Assembly (NCBI RefSeq): GCF_019059575.1
Contig: NW_024882904.1
Coordinates: 1 to 64,000 of the forward strand
Origin: Amphibalanus amphitrite
Lineage: Eukaryota; Arthropoda; Thecostraca; Balanomorpha; Balanidae
Length of the DNA: 64,000 nucleotides
Reading direction: 5' to 3'
This document shows, in pieces, positions 1-12,153 of this stretch. The notes under the pieces were generated by a model. It was given only the letters and a program-made list of their open reading frames with translations. It was not told the origin of the DNA and did no database searches. The number at the start of each line of letters is the position of its first letter. Within the stretch, counting starts at the first letter, position 1. A program made the translations under genes and the position numbers.

Positions 1-496
1 TTCGTTCGGTCACAGGTGTTTGTTTTGACGTCGTAGCACGTTTTACAGAGACAAATAACGTAAATAAACTAACCAAAACGTAGCATACAATTTTCCAAAT
101 AAATAACTTAAGTCCTTACGATCCATCTAAGGGTCTACAAATTTAATCCACCACAAACCAATAAATTAGTGAAGAGCAAAATCGCGAGCTCGGCAGCATG
201 TGCCGGTTATCGACAAAGATCCTCGCCGATAACAATGACCAGCCTGCGGAAGATCTATGCTAGTGGGCGAGATGATGAAATTTCCTCTGTTGGTGAGTCA
301 GTATTATATTTTTTGTCAACAACATTCATTGCCTTACATGCATTTGTGCCTTACATTTCTGTCACCAACCAGCTTAAACAAAAGTAGAAGAAATTATATA
401 CCTACATTCTTTTGCTGTGTTTGACACCAGCCGATGTCCCAAAATCAGGATACATCAGTGAGCTATAACTAAAACTAAAATAGTTACTGATGGATT
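1..496. other. Unassigned sequence with a weak exon-like stretch
   Basis: AT-rich sequence with no recognised repeat. On the plus strand about 170-292 is open and ends at a good 5' splice consensus (GTGAGT at 293). The reading is not similar to anything I know, and this strand is opposite to the synaptotagmin-like gene, so it is only a weak candidate exon. Confidence 0.2.
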
Positions 497-1101
497 TTAA
501 CCCGGCGGCCGCTGGGCCTCCGCGCCACCCGCTGGCCGCTGGGGGGGGGGCATATAGTTGCCCCCCCCTTTACTTCTGCGACGATATCGTCGCAACGCGA
601 AGAGATAGAGAAGCGAAACTTTGCACACATTTTTCTGAATACCTAGCCGGGGTTGTGTCCAAATTTGGTGTCGATCCCATTTGAAATGACGTCACAGTGA
701 CGTCATAAGTGAAATTATAGATTTGCGACTCTCATATTCCTCACGATACATCAGATATATGGGACCGAATATAAAGGGCCGATTATTGGTCAGAAACTAG
801 ATGGAAGTGTAGTTAGATGTTTTAGGATGACAGCAGGTGCTGTCTAGTTCATTTACAGTCGAGTTTCATGCTCAGCGTCATCAGAAACGGTCTATATCGG
901 AAAACGACAAAACTTTATGACGTCACTGTGACGTCATCTTAGGTGCTACAACCACAAAACTTTCCTCAAACATTGCCTAGGTATTCATTTGAAGCTATGC
1001 CAAGTTTCACGTTCGCAGCTCATCAGCTTTCGGAGATATTTCACAAAACGTAAAGGGGGGGGCAACTTTATGCCCCCCCCCCCCAGCGGCTCGTGGGTTA
1101 A
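497..1101. mobile_element. Family T TTAA element (non-autonomous, piggyBac-like)
   Basis: Bounded by TTAA at 497-500 and 1098-1101, with ends CCCGGCGGCCGC and its degenerate inverse. Just inside each end is a long G-run/C-run hairpin. There is no coding capacity. Two pairs of TGACGTCA sites lie at 687-705 and 918-936, arranged symmetrically. TTAA plus CCC...GGG ends is the piggyBac signature; assignment to that superfamily is inference. Confidence 0.75.
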
Positions 1102-1215
1102 GGTGTTCCTGTAAAAGGACGTTGTTCACCGCACTTTCAAGCCTTTTCTGTTACGAGTGTTAGGAGCCACTTTTCATGGCCAAAAATTTGGTCAGAGCCA
1201 CCAAAACCATTTTTA

Positions 1216-2412
1216 CCAGCCCTGCGGCCGGGCCCGGGGGGTAATCCCAACCACCGCAGCCCGGGGGGGGGGGCGTTTTTTCGCCCCCCCCTGTCTAACT
1301 CCGTAAATAAGGAAGCTACGGAAACAAAAGCGATACCAAACGAAAGGTCCTTACGAGACGATTCTAATGCACCCAAAATTTTGACCTCAGGTCAATTTTC
1401 AAGGTCAGAGGTCAAGGTCAAAGGCCAAAACCGGCACATGTGTAGTGATCTCAAAGTAAGCATTCTAGAGGACGGCAGGCTGCATCAAACCGGCAAAATT
1501 GGGTGTCAAACGAAAGAAGAGAATCTGAGGATTCTGAAAATGTGCTCCAAATTAAAGGTCAAGGTCAAGGTCACGCTCAAAATTGACCTCAAACTTGGCA
1601 CTTTTTCGCACACCTTGCGTGCTAACTTCCAAGATGTTTTGAAATGTTTTGAGGCTTATCAGTTCCCTATTTGTGGTTCATCTTACGATACAAGGCTGCT
1701 CAAAGGTCAAGGTCACAGAAGAGTATCCCTGCTAGAGGCTATTTCACTGATTCAAGTTAGTAATAATAAATAAGACAATTTTGCCATCCGGAAGCTCTAA
1801 ATGAAGGCTTAGAGGAAAATAGATGCCAGATTCGTGATCAGCGGGTACAAATCCATCATAAACGACCTTTCATGTGTCAAGGTCAACCAGAGGTCATTCG
1901 AGGTCACATGAGGTCAACATGAAACTTGACCTTTTCCGAACAAAATATATATCATTCGACGCGGCTTGACAAGGCGAATGCGATGGTACCACTGCCGTAG
2001 CTCCAGGACCATTTTTGTCGAAGTTATTTGCGAAAAACTAAAACCACATTTCGGGGTCGTTGACCTGACCTCTGACCTCAGGTCACCGAAACTATCTTTT
2101 TATTTTTCTCTAGGTCAAACGCTACACAGCCGTGCTCGTAATTTGTCTTTATCTCTAAAACTCTATTTTTAGCAGCTATTTGAAGTTTGCGTCTGTGACG
2201 CCGAAGTTTGCCGTGCAGGGGTCTAGAAAAATGGACCTTGTGACGTCATCAAGGGGGCTAGGTCCAAATCTTTTACTTCAGAAGATGTCAAATTGATGGG
2301 AGAAAAGGTACTGCAAGTTTTGCCTTCCTATCCCTAAGCGTTCGTGAGTTATCGCAAATATTCGCCAGGGGGGGGGGGCGAAAAACGCCCCCCCCGGGCC
2401 CGCGAGGGTTAA
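1216..2412. mobile_element. Family U TTAA-type element, left end decayed
   Basis: The right end is GGGCCCGCGAGGG followed by TTAA (2409-2412); the left end (about 1216) has CGGGCCCGG and a G-run/C-run hairpin but no clean TTAA. The interior has many GGTCA repeats (for example 1381-1425, 1555-1600, 1878-1935). No coding capacity. A related scrap lies at about 55030-55120. Confidence 0.6.
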
Positions 2413-2984
2413 CTAGGAGCGCGGTGGATCACTTGGACGTATTTCGTTAGGCGGCATGGGCGGACATCGATAGCAGCGCCTCTATCGGTCACTAGGGAAA
2501 GCTGGGCTGTAGGCGACGATATACCGGCTGAGTTGTCACACGTTGAATAGGTTTATAGCCATCCGTCTTGTGAAAAAGTTGAACTTTTGCCTTTAATATT
2601 TCTACAGGCAATTTTAGAAGTGTCTTCACATGGATTACAAAACCGTTTAGGTTATTGTATTCACTTCAAGCCTTCCCTATTGTTCTTGATGATGCGGGAA
2701 CTATTTCTAATTAGTGTTTCTAGCTTAGTAAAAGAACATACTGTGCAAACGATGAAAAAAGCATAAATGGAAGATTTTAAATGCAATTTTCTCTAACAAT
2801 TAATGGTAAATTCTCTACATATCAAGGAAAAGGTGCATGCTATTTGATAATTTAAAGTTCTTGGGGCCAGGTGTTTTCTTCTTTTCTTACGTCGCCCCAA
2901 TGGCCGCGAATACACTTGTGATAACGCCTATCGTGGGAGACGCTACGTTGTTTTGGAGCCAATACCTTGGAAACCCTTTCCGCC
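2413..2984. other. Intergenic or intronic sequence, nothing recognised
   Basis: AT-rich, no tandem repeats, no exon with supported splice sites on either strand. Confidence 0.4.
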
Positions 2985-3365
2985 CAATGCGAGTTTTTAA
3001 GAGTCTACATGCCCAAATTAACGTTGAGCGCGGCCGTTTTCGGTCGGGTTTCCGCGACCTTTTGGCGAAATCGCCTTATTTATTCAACCAGGGTGGACTA
3101 ATTCGCTTAACTAGGAATAAGGCGTTGCAGAGAAATTATTCAAGGAATAGAGCTGTGCAAAAAAAAATGTATCGTTAAAACTGTATCCGCCCTCGAACGA
3201 TAAATATTGTTGACGCATTAGAAACACATCCCGTGGAATGCATTTGGACTTGGCTGGATCTAATATTAGCGAGTATCTACTAATGCAGCTTCTTGGCTTA
3301 CACAGTACGCACACAAACATACATGCATCCTGCCCTTGGATTATTCCTCACTTGAATGGAAATTT
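2985..3365 (+). repeat. Dispersed repeat R1, copy 1
   Basis: About 370 bp that matches 15868-16240 in inverted orientation, including the shared segments GGATCTAATATTAGCGAG and TTGAATAA near the inner end. No coding capacity, no clear terminal repeats. It is the family's only other copy in this window. Confidence 0.7.
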
Positions 3366-3412
3366 TGCTATAATAACTATTCCACGCAGTTGACGGGTTT
3401 TAGTGTAATGCA

Positions 3413-3640
3413 AAGTCGGAACCGTTCCGCACCGGCATGGTCTCCCAGGCGGCGCGTAACGGCCGCCGCCGGCCGGCGCGCCGCCGCTCTGGCAGGGTGT
3501 TTGACTTTATACCGCTGTTGTTAGAAAAGTTGTGGACCAATTTACTTCATTCTTGCATGACAAGATTTGTCATTCAATTCTTAGCAGGTACCGAAAATTT
3601 GACGTCAATTGCACGATTTAGGTACCGCCCATATTGCGGT
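3413..3640 (+). repeat. Dispersed repeat R2, copy 1
   Basis: A GC-rich core (CCGGCCGGCGCGCCGCC) followed by an AT-rich tail ending GGTACCGAAAATTTGACGT. It matches 39655-39880 in the same orientation, with moderate divergence. Type of element unknown; the AAAATTTGACGT tail resembles the subterminal sequence of families A and C. Confidence 0.6.
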
Positions 3641-4160
3641 ACTGCCATCTGTTGACAAGGCTGGAGAACTAAAGCCGTGTGGCTATTTCCACATAAAGCT
3701 ATTTCCACTTCTGACACACCATGGCCTCTTTAAATTAACCCTTCAGCCAGTTGGCCACATTTGGACCATGTAATCCCTGGACAATATGAGCACTGGCCAA
3801 TTCAGGGCACTGGCCGTTTCAAACAGTGGTTCGTACTATATTAAAAAAAAAAAAACACTGGACGCATCGTGCCCTGGACATTATGAACCCTGGCCTAAAT
3901 AATACGCACCCCTTACCAATGCCACAAATAGGATTTGGCTGCACTGGCCGGATTTTACGGCACTGATATCAAATATATTATTTTTATTTACATCCAGCTT
4001 AACTTGTCCAATGATTTTAATAGCGTGAATGATTATGAAATGAATGTTGTCTAAACGAATGAATAAGTGAATGTGGAATAGTTCTAAATGTTACCAAATG
4101 CCGTGAATGCGCATTCACCGCATTTGGTAAGATTGTGCGCAGGTGCCGATCTGGACTCAC
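3641..4160. other. Intron or downstream sequence with scattered CACTGGCC motifs
   Basis: About 3780-3960 holds several copies of CACTGGCC and CCTGGAC. The next C2B exon of the minus-strand gene would be expected at or left of here, but no open segment with the right phase (start phase 2) and a C2B-like sequence is visible. Confidence 0.35.
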
Positions 4161-4279
4161 CAGCTGCTGTTGCGGACGGTCTCGGTTCGTCTTGACTGGA
4201 TTCCACGCGTGTGGTGGTACATGGTCACCTTAGCGTACGTGGACGGGTGCTCAGCCCCGCCGCCGCTGCCGCTGACACT
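4161..4279 (-). CDS. Synaptotagmin-like gene, exon with C2B strands 2-4 (partial gene)
   Basis: 119 bp, entered in phase 0 after TCCCACAG and left in phase 2 at G|GTGAGTCC. The translation includes HPSTYAKVTMYHH and SRRTETVRNSS, matching the SDPYVKIHLMQ and KKKKTTIKKNTLNP region of synaptotagmin C2B. The usual SDPY aspartate is replaced (HPSTY), and the polybasic patch is weak, so Ca2+ and phosphoinositide binding by C2B is probably reduced. The preceding exon ends in phase 0, as needed. Four 23-bp repeats begin 12 bp upstream of the acceptor. The rest of C2B was not found and probably lies beyond the window's left edge. Subtype of synaptotagmin is uncertain. Confidence 0.75.
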
Positions 4280-4291
4280 CTGTGGGACACA

Positions 4292-4383
4292 GTCAGCTGT
4301 CAGCTGGCACGGCCGTCAGCTGTCAGCTGGCACGGCCGTCAGCTGTCAGCTGGCACGGCCGTCAGCTGTCAGCCGACACGGCC
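4292..4383. repeat. 23-bp tandem repeat abutting a 3' splice site
   Basis: Four copies of a 23-bp unit (GTCAGCTGTCAGCTGGCACG plus GCC). On the minus strand it ends 12 bp before the acceptor of the exon at 4161-4279, inside the polypyrimidine/branch-point region. Confidence 0.9.
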
Positions 4384-4496
4384 GCACACATCGCGCCGAC
4401 ACGGCAGCGAGCCCAGTCGCGCTTGGTTACCCGCGCCCTGCTGGGTGTGAACTCACTGAACATCCCCCTGCGCTTTTAACACCTTGTTAAACACTT

Positions 4497-4595
4497 TCCT
4501 ACAAATGCGGTGAAAATTGCATACCAAGGTCACTCAAGGTCAGGTCACCAGGCCACGTCACTTGACCTCACCTCATAAAAAGAGTAAACCCCTAC
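4497..4595 (+). mobile_element. Family A fragment
   Basis: About 100 bp that match the subterminal part of family A (ACCAAGGTCA, GGTCAGGTCACCAGG, CTCACCTCATAAAAAG). Both ends are missing. It lies in the intron between the two C2B exons. Confidence 0.65.
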
Positions 4596-4629
4596 CATGC
4601 GTGCGTGCGTGCATATCACCGCTACCCAC

Positions 4630-4810
4630 CTCCAGCTGCACGGCCTCCAGGATGGCCACCGTGAGCCGCCGCAGGCCGGCGTTGTAGGTGAGGCCCACCA
4701 GCAGGCCGCCTGCCGTGCCGGCCGCCGGCGCCGCGGCCGCAGCCGCGCGCACGCAGCTGGTGCTCGCGCTGCCGGCGCTGCAGCCGCTGTCCAGCTCATC
4801 GTCGACCCGG
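4630..4810 (-). CDS. Synaptotagmin-like gene, C2A-C2B linker and C2B strand 1-2 exon
   Basis: 181 bp, phase 2 in and phase 0 out. Acceptor chosen at CTTCTCTCGGCCAG; an upstream in-phase acceptor would move the border to 4825. The donor is GAG|GTGGGT. The product has an acidic/Ser-rich linker (RVDDELDSG), an alanine-rich stretch, then GGLLVGLTYNAGLRRLTVAI, the typical first two strands of a synaptotagmin C2B domain. The alanine-rich stretch is GC-rich and unlike the surroundings. About 25 bp upstream of the acceptor begins the 31-bp tandem array, so the array fills the intron right up to the splice site. Identification as C2B is strong; exact acceptor is less sure. Confidence 0.8.
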
Positions 4811-4835
4811 CTGGCCGAGAGAAGACTGTCCCGGT

Positions 4836-7668
4836 CACCACCAGTACACTCCCCGCCCACCACAGACACCACCAGTACACTACACTCCCACCACAGACAC
4901 CACCAGTACACTACACTCCCACCACAGACACCACCAGTACACTACACTCCCACCACAGACACCACCAGTACACTACACTCCCACCACAGACACCACCAGT
5001 ACACTACACTTCTACCACAAACACCACCAGTGCACTACACTCCCACCACAGACACCACCAGTACACTACACTCCCACCACAGACACCACCAGTACACTAC
5101 ACTCCCACCACAGACACCACCAGTACACTACACTTCTACCACAAACACCACCAGTACACTACACTCCCACCACAGACACCACCAGTACACTACACTCCCA
5201 CCGCAGACACCACCAGTACACTACACCCCCACCACAGACACCACCAGTACACTACACTCCCACCACAGACACCACCAGTACACTCCCCGCCCACCACAGA
5301 CACCACCAGTACACTACACTCCCACCACAGACACCACCAGTACACTACACTCCCACCACAGTCACCACCAGTACACTACACTCCCACCACAGACACCACC
5401 AGTACACTACACTCCCACCACAGACATCACCAGTACACTAAACTTCTACCACAGACACCACCAGTACACTACACTCCAACCACAGACACCACCAGTACAC
5501 TACACTCCCACCACAGACACCACCAGTACACTCCCCGCCCACCACAGACACCACCAGTACACTACACTCCCACCACAGACAACACCAGTACACTACACTC
5601 CCACCACAGACAACACCAGTACACTACACTCCCACCACAGACACCACCAGTACACTAAACTTCTACCACAGACACCACCAGTACACTACACTCCAACCAC
5701 AGACACCACCAGTACACTACACTCCCACCACAGACACCACCAGTACACTACACTCCCATCACAGACACCACCAGTGCACTACACTCCCACCACAGACACC
5801 ACCAGTACACTACACTCCCACCACAGACACCACCAGTACACTACACTCCCACCACAGACAACACCAGTACACTACACTCCCACCACAGACAACACCAGTA
5901 CACTACACTCCCACCACAGACAACACCAGTACACCACACTCCCACCACAGACACCACCAGCACACTACACTCCCACCACAGACACCACCAGTACACTACA
6001 CTCCCACCACAGACACCACCAGTACACTACACTCCCACCACAGACACCACCAGTACACTAAACTTCTACCACAGACACCACCAGTACACTACACTCCAAC
6101 CACAGACACCACCAGTACACTACACTCCAACCACAGACACCACCAGTACACTACACTCCCACCACAGACACCACCAGTGCACTACACTCCCACCACAGAC
6201 ACCACCAGTACACTACACTCCCACCACAGACACCACCAGTACACTACACTCCCACCACAGACAACACCAGTACACTACACTCCCACCACAGACAACACCA
6301 GTACACTGCACTCCCACCACAGACACCACCAGCACACTACACTCCCACCACAGACACCACCAGTACACTACACTCCCACCACAGACACCACCAGTACACT
6401 ACACTCCCACCACAGACACCACCAGTACACACCCCGCCCACCACAGACACCACCAGTACACTACACTCCCACCACAGACACCACCAGTACACTACACTCC
6501 CACCACAGACACCACGAGTACACTACACTCCCACCACAGACACCACCAGTACATACACTCCCACCACAGACACCACGAGTACACTACACTCCCACCACAG
6601 TCACCACCAGTACACTACACTCCCACCACAGACACCACCAGTACACTACACTCCCACCACAGACACCACCAGTACACTACACTCCTACCACAGACACCAC
6701 CAGTACACTACACTCCCACCACAGACACCACCAGTACACTACACTCCCAACACAGACACCACCAGTACACTACACTCCCACCACAGACACCACCAGTACA
6801 CTACACTCCCACCACAGACACCACCAGTACACTACACTCCCACCACAGACACCACCAGTACACTACACTCCTACCACAGACACCACCAGTACACTACACT
6901 CCCACCACAGACACCACCAGTACACTACACTCCCAACACAGACACCACCAGTACACTACACTCCCACCACAGACACCACCAGTACACTACACTCCCACCA
7001 CAGACAACACCAGTACACTACACTCCCACCACAGACACCACCAGTACACTACACTCCCACCACAGACACCACCAGTACACTACACTCACACCACAGACAC
7101 CACCAGTACACTACACTCCCACCACAGACACCACCAGTACACTACACTCCCACCACAGACACCACCAGTACACTACACTCCCACCACAGACACCACCAGT
7201 ACACTACACTCCCACCACAGACACCACCAGCACACTACACTCCCACCACAGACACCACCAGTACACTACACTCCCACCACAGACAACACCAGTACACTAC
7301 ACTCCCACCACAGACACCACCAGTACACTACACTCCCACCACAAACACCACCAGTACACTACACTCCCACCACAGTCACCACCAGTACACTACACTCCCA
7401 CCACAGACACCACCAGTACACTACACTCCCACCACAGACACCACCAGTACACTACACTCCCACCACAGACACCACCAGTACACTACACTCCCACCACAGA
7501 CACCACCAGTACACTACACTCCCACCACAGACACCACCAGTACACTACACTCCCAACACAGACACCACCAGTACACTACACTCCCACCACAGACACCACC
7601 AGTACACTACACTCCCACCACAGACACCACCAGTACACTCCCCGCCCACCACAGACACCACCAGTACA
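4836..7668. repeat. 31-bp minisatellite array 1
   Basis: About 91 copies of a 31-bp unit (core CCAGTACACTACACTCCCAC), many identical, with a few variant units (CTTCTACCACAAA, CTCCCCGCCC, CAACACC) scattered through the array. Because 31 is not a multiple of 3 and no frame holds a stop, the array is open in long stretches and gives spurious reading frames of 350-550 codons. It lies in the intron upstream of the exon at 4630-4810. Confidence 0.97.
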
Positions 7669-7870
7669 GAAGTCTATTAAAAAGTCCCCAGCACCAGTGG
7701 GCGCTGCCTTCGCTGAGCCGAACCCCCGTCTGCCTGTCCCATATCGCGCCGGGCTCAGGTCAGGTAGGGTCAGCGGGACCGCTCGGTCCGGCCCGCGGGC
7801 GGTGGACGGGCGGCCGGTAACGCTTTCCGCCAGCCAGCTGTAGGATCCAACAAACGGGACGGCCACCGCT
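7669..7870 (-). other. GC-rich segment beside the array; possible extra exon
   Basis: On the minus strand there is an acceptor-like TTGGATCCTACAG at about 7845 followed by an open frame (WLAESVTGRPSTARG) in the phase that would follow the C2A exon at 21907. No convincing donor in the matching phase was seen, and the two C2 exons already join without it, so it is listed as a candidate only. Confidence 0.25.
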
Positions 7871-8699
7871 CAGCGCAGCGAAACCGGTGTTAAAGAATGG
7901 CAGTAGATGTTCATGGCCACAATGATTATGAGATAGTCATTGTTAGCCCGTGCCCCACAGGAATGCCTTGACACTCACGCCCTGTTGGAGGGGAAATGGG
8001 GATTGAGCATCATTCTTATAACTCAGCTTTGGGCATTTAAGGGGTATTCGAAGTAGCGTCAAAAGTAGCAAAAAGAAGAAAAAAATACTTCAGCCAATTT
8101 TGGATCGGGTCATAGCCAGAGGTCATGTCACTAGAGGTCATCGGTGGTAACATTTTGCTTAGACAGGGTGCGTTGCGCGCACCGGTGCATTGGGTTTCCA
8201 ATTTCCATGGAAACATCAACAGACTCGGAAGCTCGCAACGCTAGCGTGGAGCCGAATTCTTATTTCTTATCATCCGCCGCAACAATGCAGCAGCGCAGCG
8301 CAGCGTGCTGCAGCGCGGGGCCGTGAAACACCGCCCAGGGCTATCCATGTGTCAGGGCAATCCAACCCACGTGATAGGCTCGGCCCCAGCGGAGCATGAG
8401 GGCCAGGACTGCCGCCCAGGCCCCCTTCCCCCCCCCCTAATTCCACTCATCCTTCCCACTCTGAAATCGACCGAAGGAGCCTAACCTAACACAACAATCA
8501 GCTCGTTTACCGCTATGTCTGAATAATATTGCCAGATTTAATTAAGGTGAACGGCTTAGCATGTAAATAACAACAACTGCCACCATTGCTATTATGAGAA
8601 AACTAATTGCTTTTCCACAAACACTTAAAAGTTTTTAGCTAAACTTGCATGAAATTAATTTTACCAGCCTCGTGTTCCTCTTATCAAAACGCTTCGAAT
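7871..8699. other. Intron sequence, nothing recognised
   Basis: No tandem repeats apart from a short GCAGCGCAGC stretch at 8290-8310. No supported exon. Confidence 0.4.
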
Positions 8700-9740
8700 G
8701 AATCAAAAGTTGATCATTAAAGGTCATTTGAAAAATTTGGCCTATGTTCAAAGACATGACCTGACCAGAAATGGTCATAATGCATAGCAGGATATTAGAT
8801 TCGTATCGTGGAGCTTTACAAACACTTCAGATGATTTCATAACTTAAGCATGTCTATCAAAAATAATTATTACATGGCCCATATGTAAGATGGGTGTGTG
8901 AACATGCTTACGAGTATGTTGAACGCAACTGATAATGTTCTGTTGGCCACAATTTCTATATATAATTTATCCTCCCGGATTTCATATTTTTTGTTAATGA
9001 CACCTTGACGATGTCGAGAAAAAACGCTTAGTAGATTTAACAGCCTCAGATACATTCAGTATAAGGAAGGTTCAAGGGTGCTAGATTCCTTCCGTCCTCG
9101 CTATCCTCAGGAAAAACCAATCCGCATCGCCCCTAGTCTTCATGCTTCCCTCTCTGGACTGGAGGTCACCCCACCAGCCAACCTGTAGTTGATGTCGGAT
9201 CCATTCCAGGACACATCATCCTCTTCGGGTGACCGTTTGGGAGACGGCTGGACCGTCCCGACAGGGCAGTCGTCCCACGGGAACAGTCTCGCTTCCGCAG
9301 ATCACTGTCGCTGGCTCGCACAACCCAATTATTACACCAGAGCATGGTATGTATGTCATAGCTCTGCAAGGGCCTTTTCAGACCGAAAAAGATGGCCCCC
9401 AACAAAACAAACAATTTTCTCATTCAGTATTGTATCTCATCAAGCACCACATGTTTTCAGAGTGTTTATTATGCGTCCCGTAAAAAAGCGCAGTTCAATT
9501 TTCTCCCATTGACTTGAGCGATCTCAAAATTGACCCGGCCTTTCTGTCAACAATGTCAAACTTGCAAAGTAAACGTTTCAAATACATATACTGTTGCCCA
9601 TTAAAATCGTTGAAAGTTCTGAAGTGATCGGTTAGTCGGTGTATTTAGATATGATGAGCACAGGAATTTTCCTTGAGGTAAGGTCACTTGACGTGACCTG
9701 GTGTTATGACCTTGAATTGAAAGACTTGGGCATTTGAAAT
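8700..9740 (-). mobile_element. Decayed family A copy, interrupted
   Basis: 8700-8850 matches the family A segment around GACATGACCTGACC and ATTCGTATCGTGGAGC; 9455-9740 matches its later segment (CAATTTTCTCCCATTGACTT, GAGGTAAGGTCACTTGACG). The roughly 600 bp between (about 8850-9455) is unrelated and may be an insertion. Neither end is preserved. Confidence 0.6.
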
Positions 9741-9918
9741 CTTAAAATGCTAGATTTTAACAATAATTGCAAACACTATCCCGGCCAAATAGTGAGTGAG
9801 AATGGAGTGATTCCCCGACCCCATGTTTAGCTCCTATAATTGAGCTAGCTGCTAGAGCCTCGCGAAAAAAAAACGAGCGCTTGCGTCATTACGTGACGCA
9901 GCGACTGGTACCCCCATT

Positions 9919-11579
9919 TTAAAGGGACCCCCCCCCCCCCCGCCACCTTCAAAAGAGTCAATGAATTGGCATGAAAGTGATGTCGCTCGGTTCAGAAAGA
10001 GCAAAAACGAATATCTACCAAATTTCATCGAAAAATATTCACCGGTTTTCAAGATATTAGACCTTTACTTTTGTTTACTTTTTGGCATCTCCGCTGTTCC
10101 TAGCGACTTCATTTGAAAGTGCGGCACTTGTTGCGCGGAAAGCAGCGTATACCACCGCGTGCTACCAAACGTTTTAGTCAAAGATTTAAAATCGTTAGAT
10201 CTCCGCTGATGTCACAAATTCTAAGGGGGCATTCCAATGCATTAGCCCCTTAGAATCCGAAAACTGCAAGTTTGAATTGAAATTCCATTTCTCCGAATTA
10301 AAGCATTTTTCGATGTTGTGAGTGCCCAAACCGGTATTTGCAGGCCATGGCCACCAATTTGGCTATCTCAACTCAAAACTAATGTTAACCCGCGCCCCGT
10401 TGGGCTCTGCCGAGCAACGCGCCCTGTTGGGGGGGGGGGGGGCATTTTGGCCTCCCCCCTAAGATCTCGAGAACCACGCAACCTAGCGACAAGCGGCAAA
10501 CGGTGTTGGATAGCCCTATCAGGGAACTACCTTGAGACCCAATTTCATTGACCTCGGTCAAACCGATGACGTCACAGGTCAGGTCAAAGGTCCAATTTTC
10601 ACCGTTTATAGGCATTTCAAGAAATGCGTTGTAAAATCGAGTAAAATGCATTTCATTGAAAATCATCGATGGGGAAATGTTCTTCAAACACATATTTTGC
10701 TATTTGAGGTCACTGATACCAGGTCAGGTCACAGAGGTCAGGTCACGGGGGGGTCACAATATGAAAGTGTCGTGTGATACATGTTTTATGGTCCATTTTA
10801 CATGACAAATGCTATTTTGTTGGTCAGGCAGCCTTTGGGGTCAGCTTAGGTCACGTTTTGGTCAAGGTCAGGTCAAGGTCAGGTCAAATTAGGTCAAATT
10901 TCAAAGTTAATATTTTTGCATAAAATGGGTATTGAATCGATGCAGCTCTTCACGGGGAGTTCAATGGTGGTCTTTGTTTTGCCGTACGTGGTCTAGAATC
11001 GCTAAAAATTGAGTTAAAAAATTTGACGTCATCATTTTTGAACAGTTTTTTTCGCTATAACTTGGCCAAAAAACAAGATATCGATCTGAAATTTAGTATG
11101 TATATAGAAGAGCGCAGGGACTATCACATATATTCCGGTTTTTTCAAAATTCGGAAAGAATGTGGATTTTTTTTTTAGTTTTTCTAAAAAAAATCAATTT
11201 TTTGAATTTTTGGAGTCAAAAACTCATAATTTTGAAAATCCGAGATAGCAGTTTTGTAGCGCCGCTTTTTGTCTACTAGACCATATAAAGAACTTTGAAA
11301 TTGCTTGATAACTGTAGATTTGTTGAGCGTTTCAAGATTGCATGTTTTTTGCTCATTTTTGCTCGAACATGACCTCAGTTTGACCTCAATAACTCCTGAC
11401 CTAAGGTGACCTAAGACTTGAAATTTGGTGTGAAGGTGTCAAATTGATGCCCGGGAAGGTACTGAAAATTTGGCGGCGCTGCGCGCCGCCGTCTTCTGGC
11501 TATTCAGGAAAAACCACAGGGGGGGCCAAAATGGCCCCCCCCCAACGGGGCGAGGGTTAAGGTGGGATGGTCACTTTAA
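9919..11579 (+). mobile_element. Family E element, split by a family C insertion
   Basis: Ends TTAAAGGGACCC... (9919) and ...GGTCACTTTAA (11579), the inverted termini of family E. The body is 9919-10384; a complete family C element sits in the TTAA near the right end, after which the last 20 bp of E resume. Compare the intact copy at 55904-56381. Confidence 0.8.
10385..11560 (+). mobile_element. Family C TTAA element, complete
   Basis: TTAA at 10385-10388 and 11557-11560, ends CCCGCGCCCCGTTGGG and CCCAACGGGGCGAGGG, with G-run/CATTTTGG/C-run hairpins inside both. 1.18 kb, non-coding. Contains a dense run of AGGTCA half-sites at about 10845-10905 and at 10725-10760. Other copies: 57306-58014 (inverted piece), 58015-60937, and a fragment at 33181-33550. 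Confidence 0.85.
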
Positions 11580-12153
11580 AATATCAATGACCTCTTAGGG
11601 CAGGTCAAGGGCCACAAGGCATTTGATCGGTTTTTGGTTAATAGCTAAACGCATTATCGTCATTTCGATACAATCGTGTTTTCTGTTCTCCGACGCGTCG
11701 ATTTATATGCTTTTTTGTTTAGGTGAAGCAATTTAGGATGTTTACCTCAGGTCCATGTCATGTTAGAGCAACGCAAGTCACGAAGCTGTTGAAAGGAGGA
11801 CATGTTGCATAACATTTGATTCGGCAAGTCTTGCAAAGTCCATTGATGGCTGTCCCGACTGGCTAGCTCATTTTGACCGGGAGTTATTGACGAAGCACTC
11901 CTATGACCCTAAAGACGTCATTAATGACGTCACGCAAAGTGAACAATGCAAAAGTGAAGCATTAGACTTTGTCAAGAATGTATGAAGTCACGATTTCATG
12001 TGCTTGAGGTATAGTTTCAGATCATTTCCGACGCCAAATTAACAGTGTCCATAAGTTCCCCATTATGCTTATATGACACTAAGTGCATTGCGGATTGCAT
12101 CATTTTATAACCGACAACCGTGCAGAGGTTTACTTAAGAGTCATAGTTATAAG
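11580..12153 (+). mobile_element. Family D copy, left piece (continues at 13345-13506)
   Basis: Matches the left half of the full family D copy at 32109-33064 with much divergence. The family A element at 12154-13344 is inserted in it, and the right end resumes at 13345 and finishes CCGGCGAGGG-TTAA at 13503-13506. The left terminus is missing. Confidence 0.65.

Noticed and set aside
169-387. Possible plus-strand exon with GTGAGT donor
   Set aside because: No partner exon, domain or consistent frame; kept only as a weak note.
4597-7820. Reading frames of 350-550 codons (HHRHHQYTTLPPQTPPVH-type)
   Set aside because: They are the translation of the 31-bp array, whose unit has no stop in any frame; they extend only as far as the array.
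7669-7870. Extra C2A-C2B linker exon
   Set aside because: Acceptor is good, but no phase-compatible strong donor; model works without it.
9166-9512. Overlapping frames on both strands (NNWVVRASDSDLRKRDC)
   Set aside because: Resembles repetitive-sequence translations, with no splice support or domain; possibly an insertion in a decayed family A copy.
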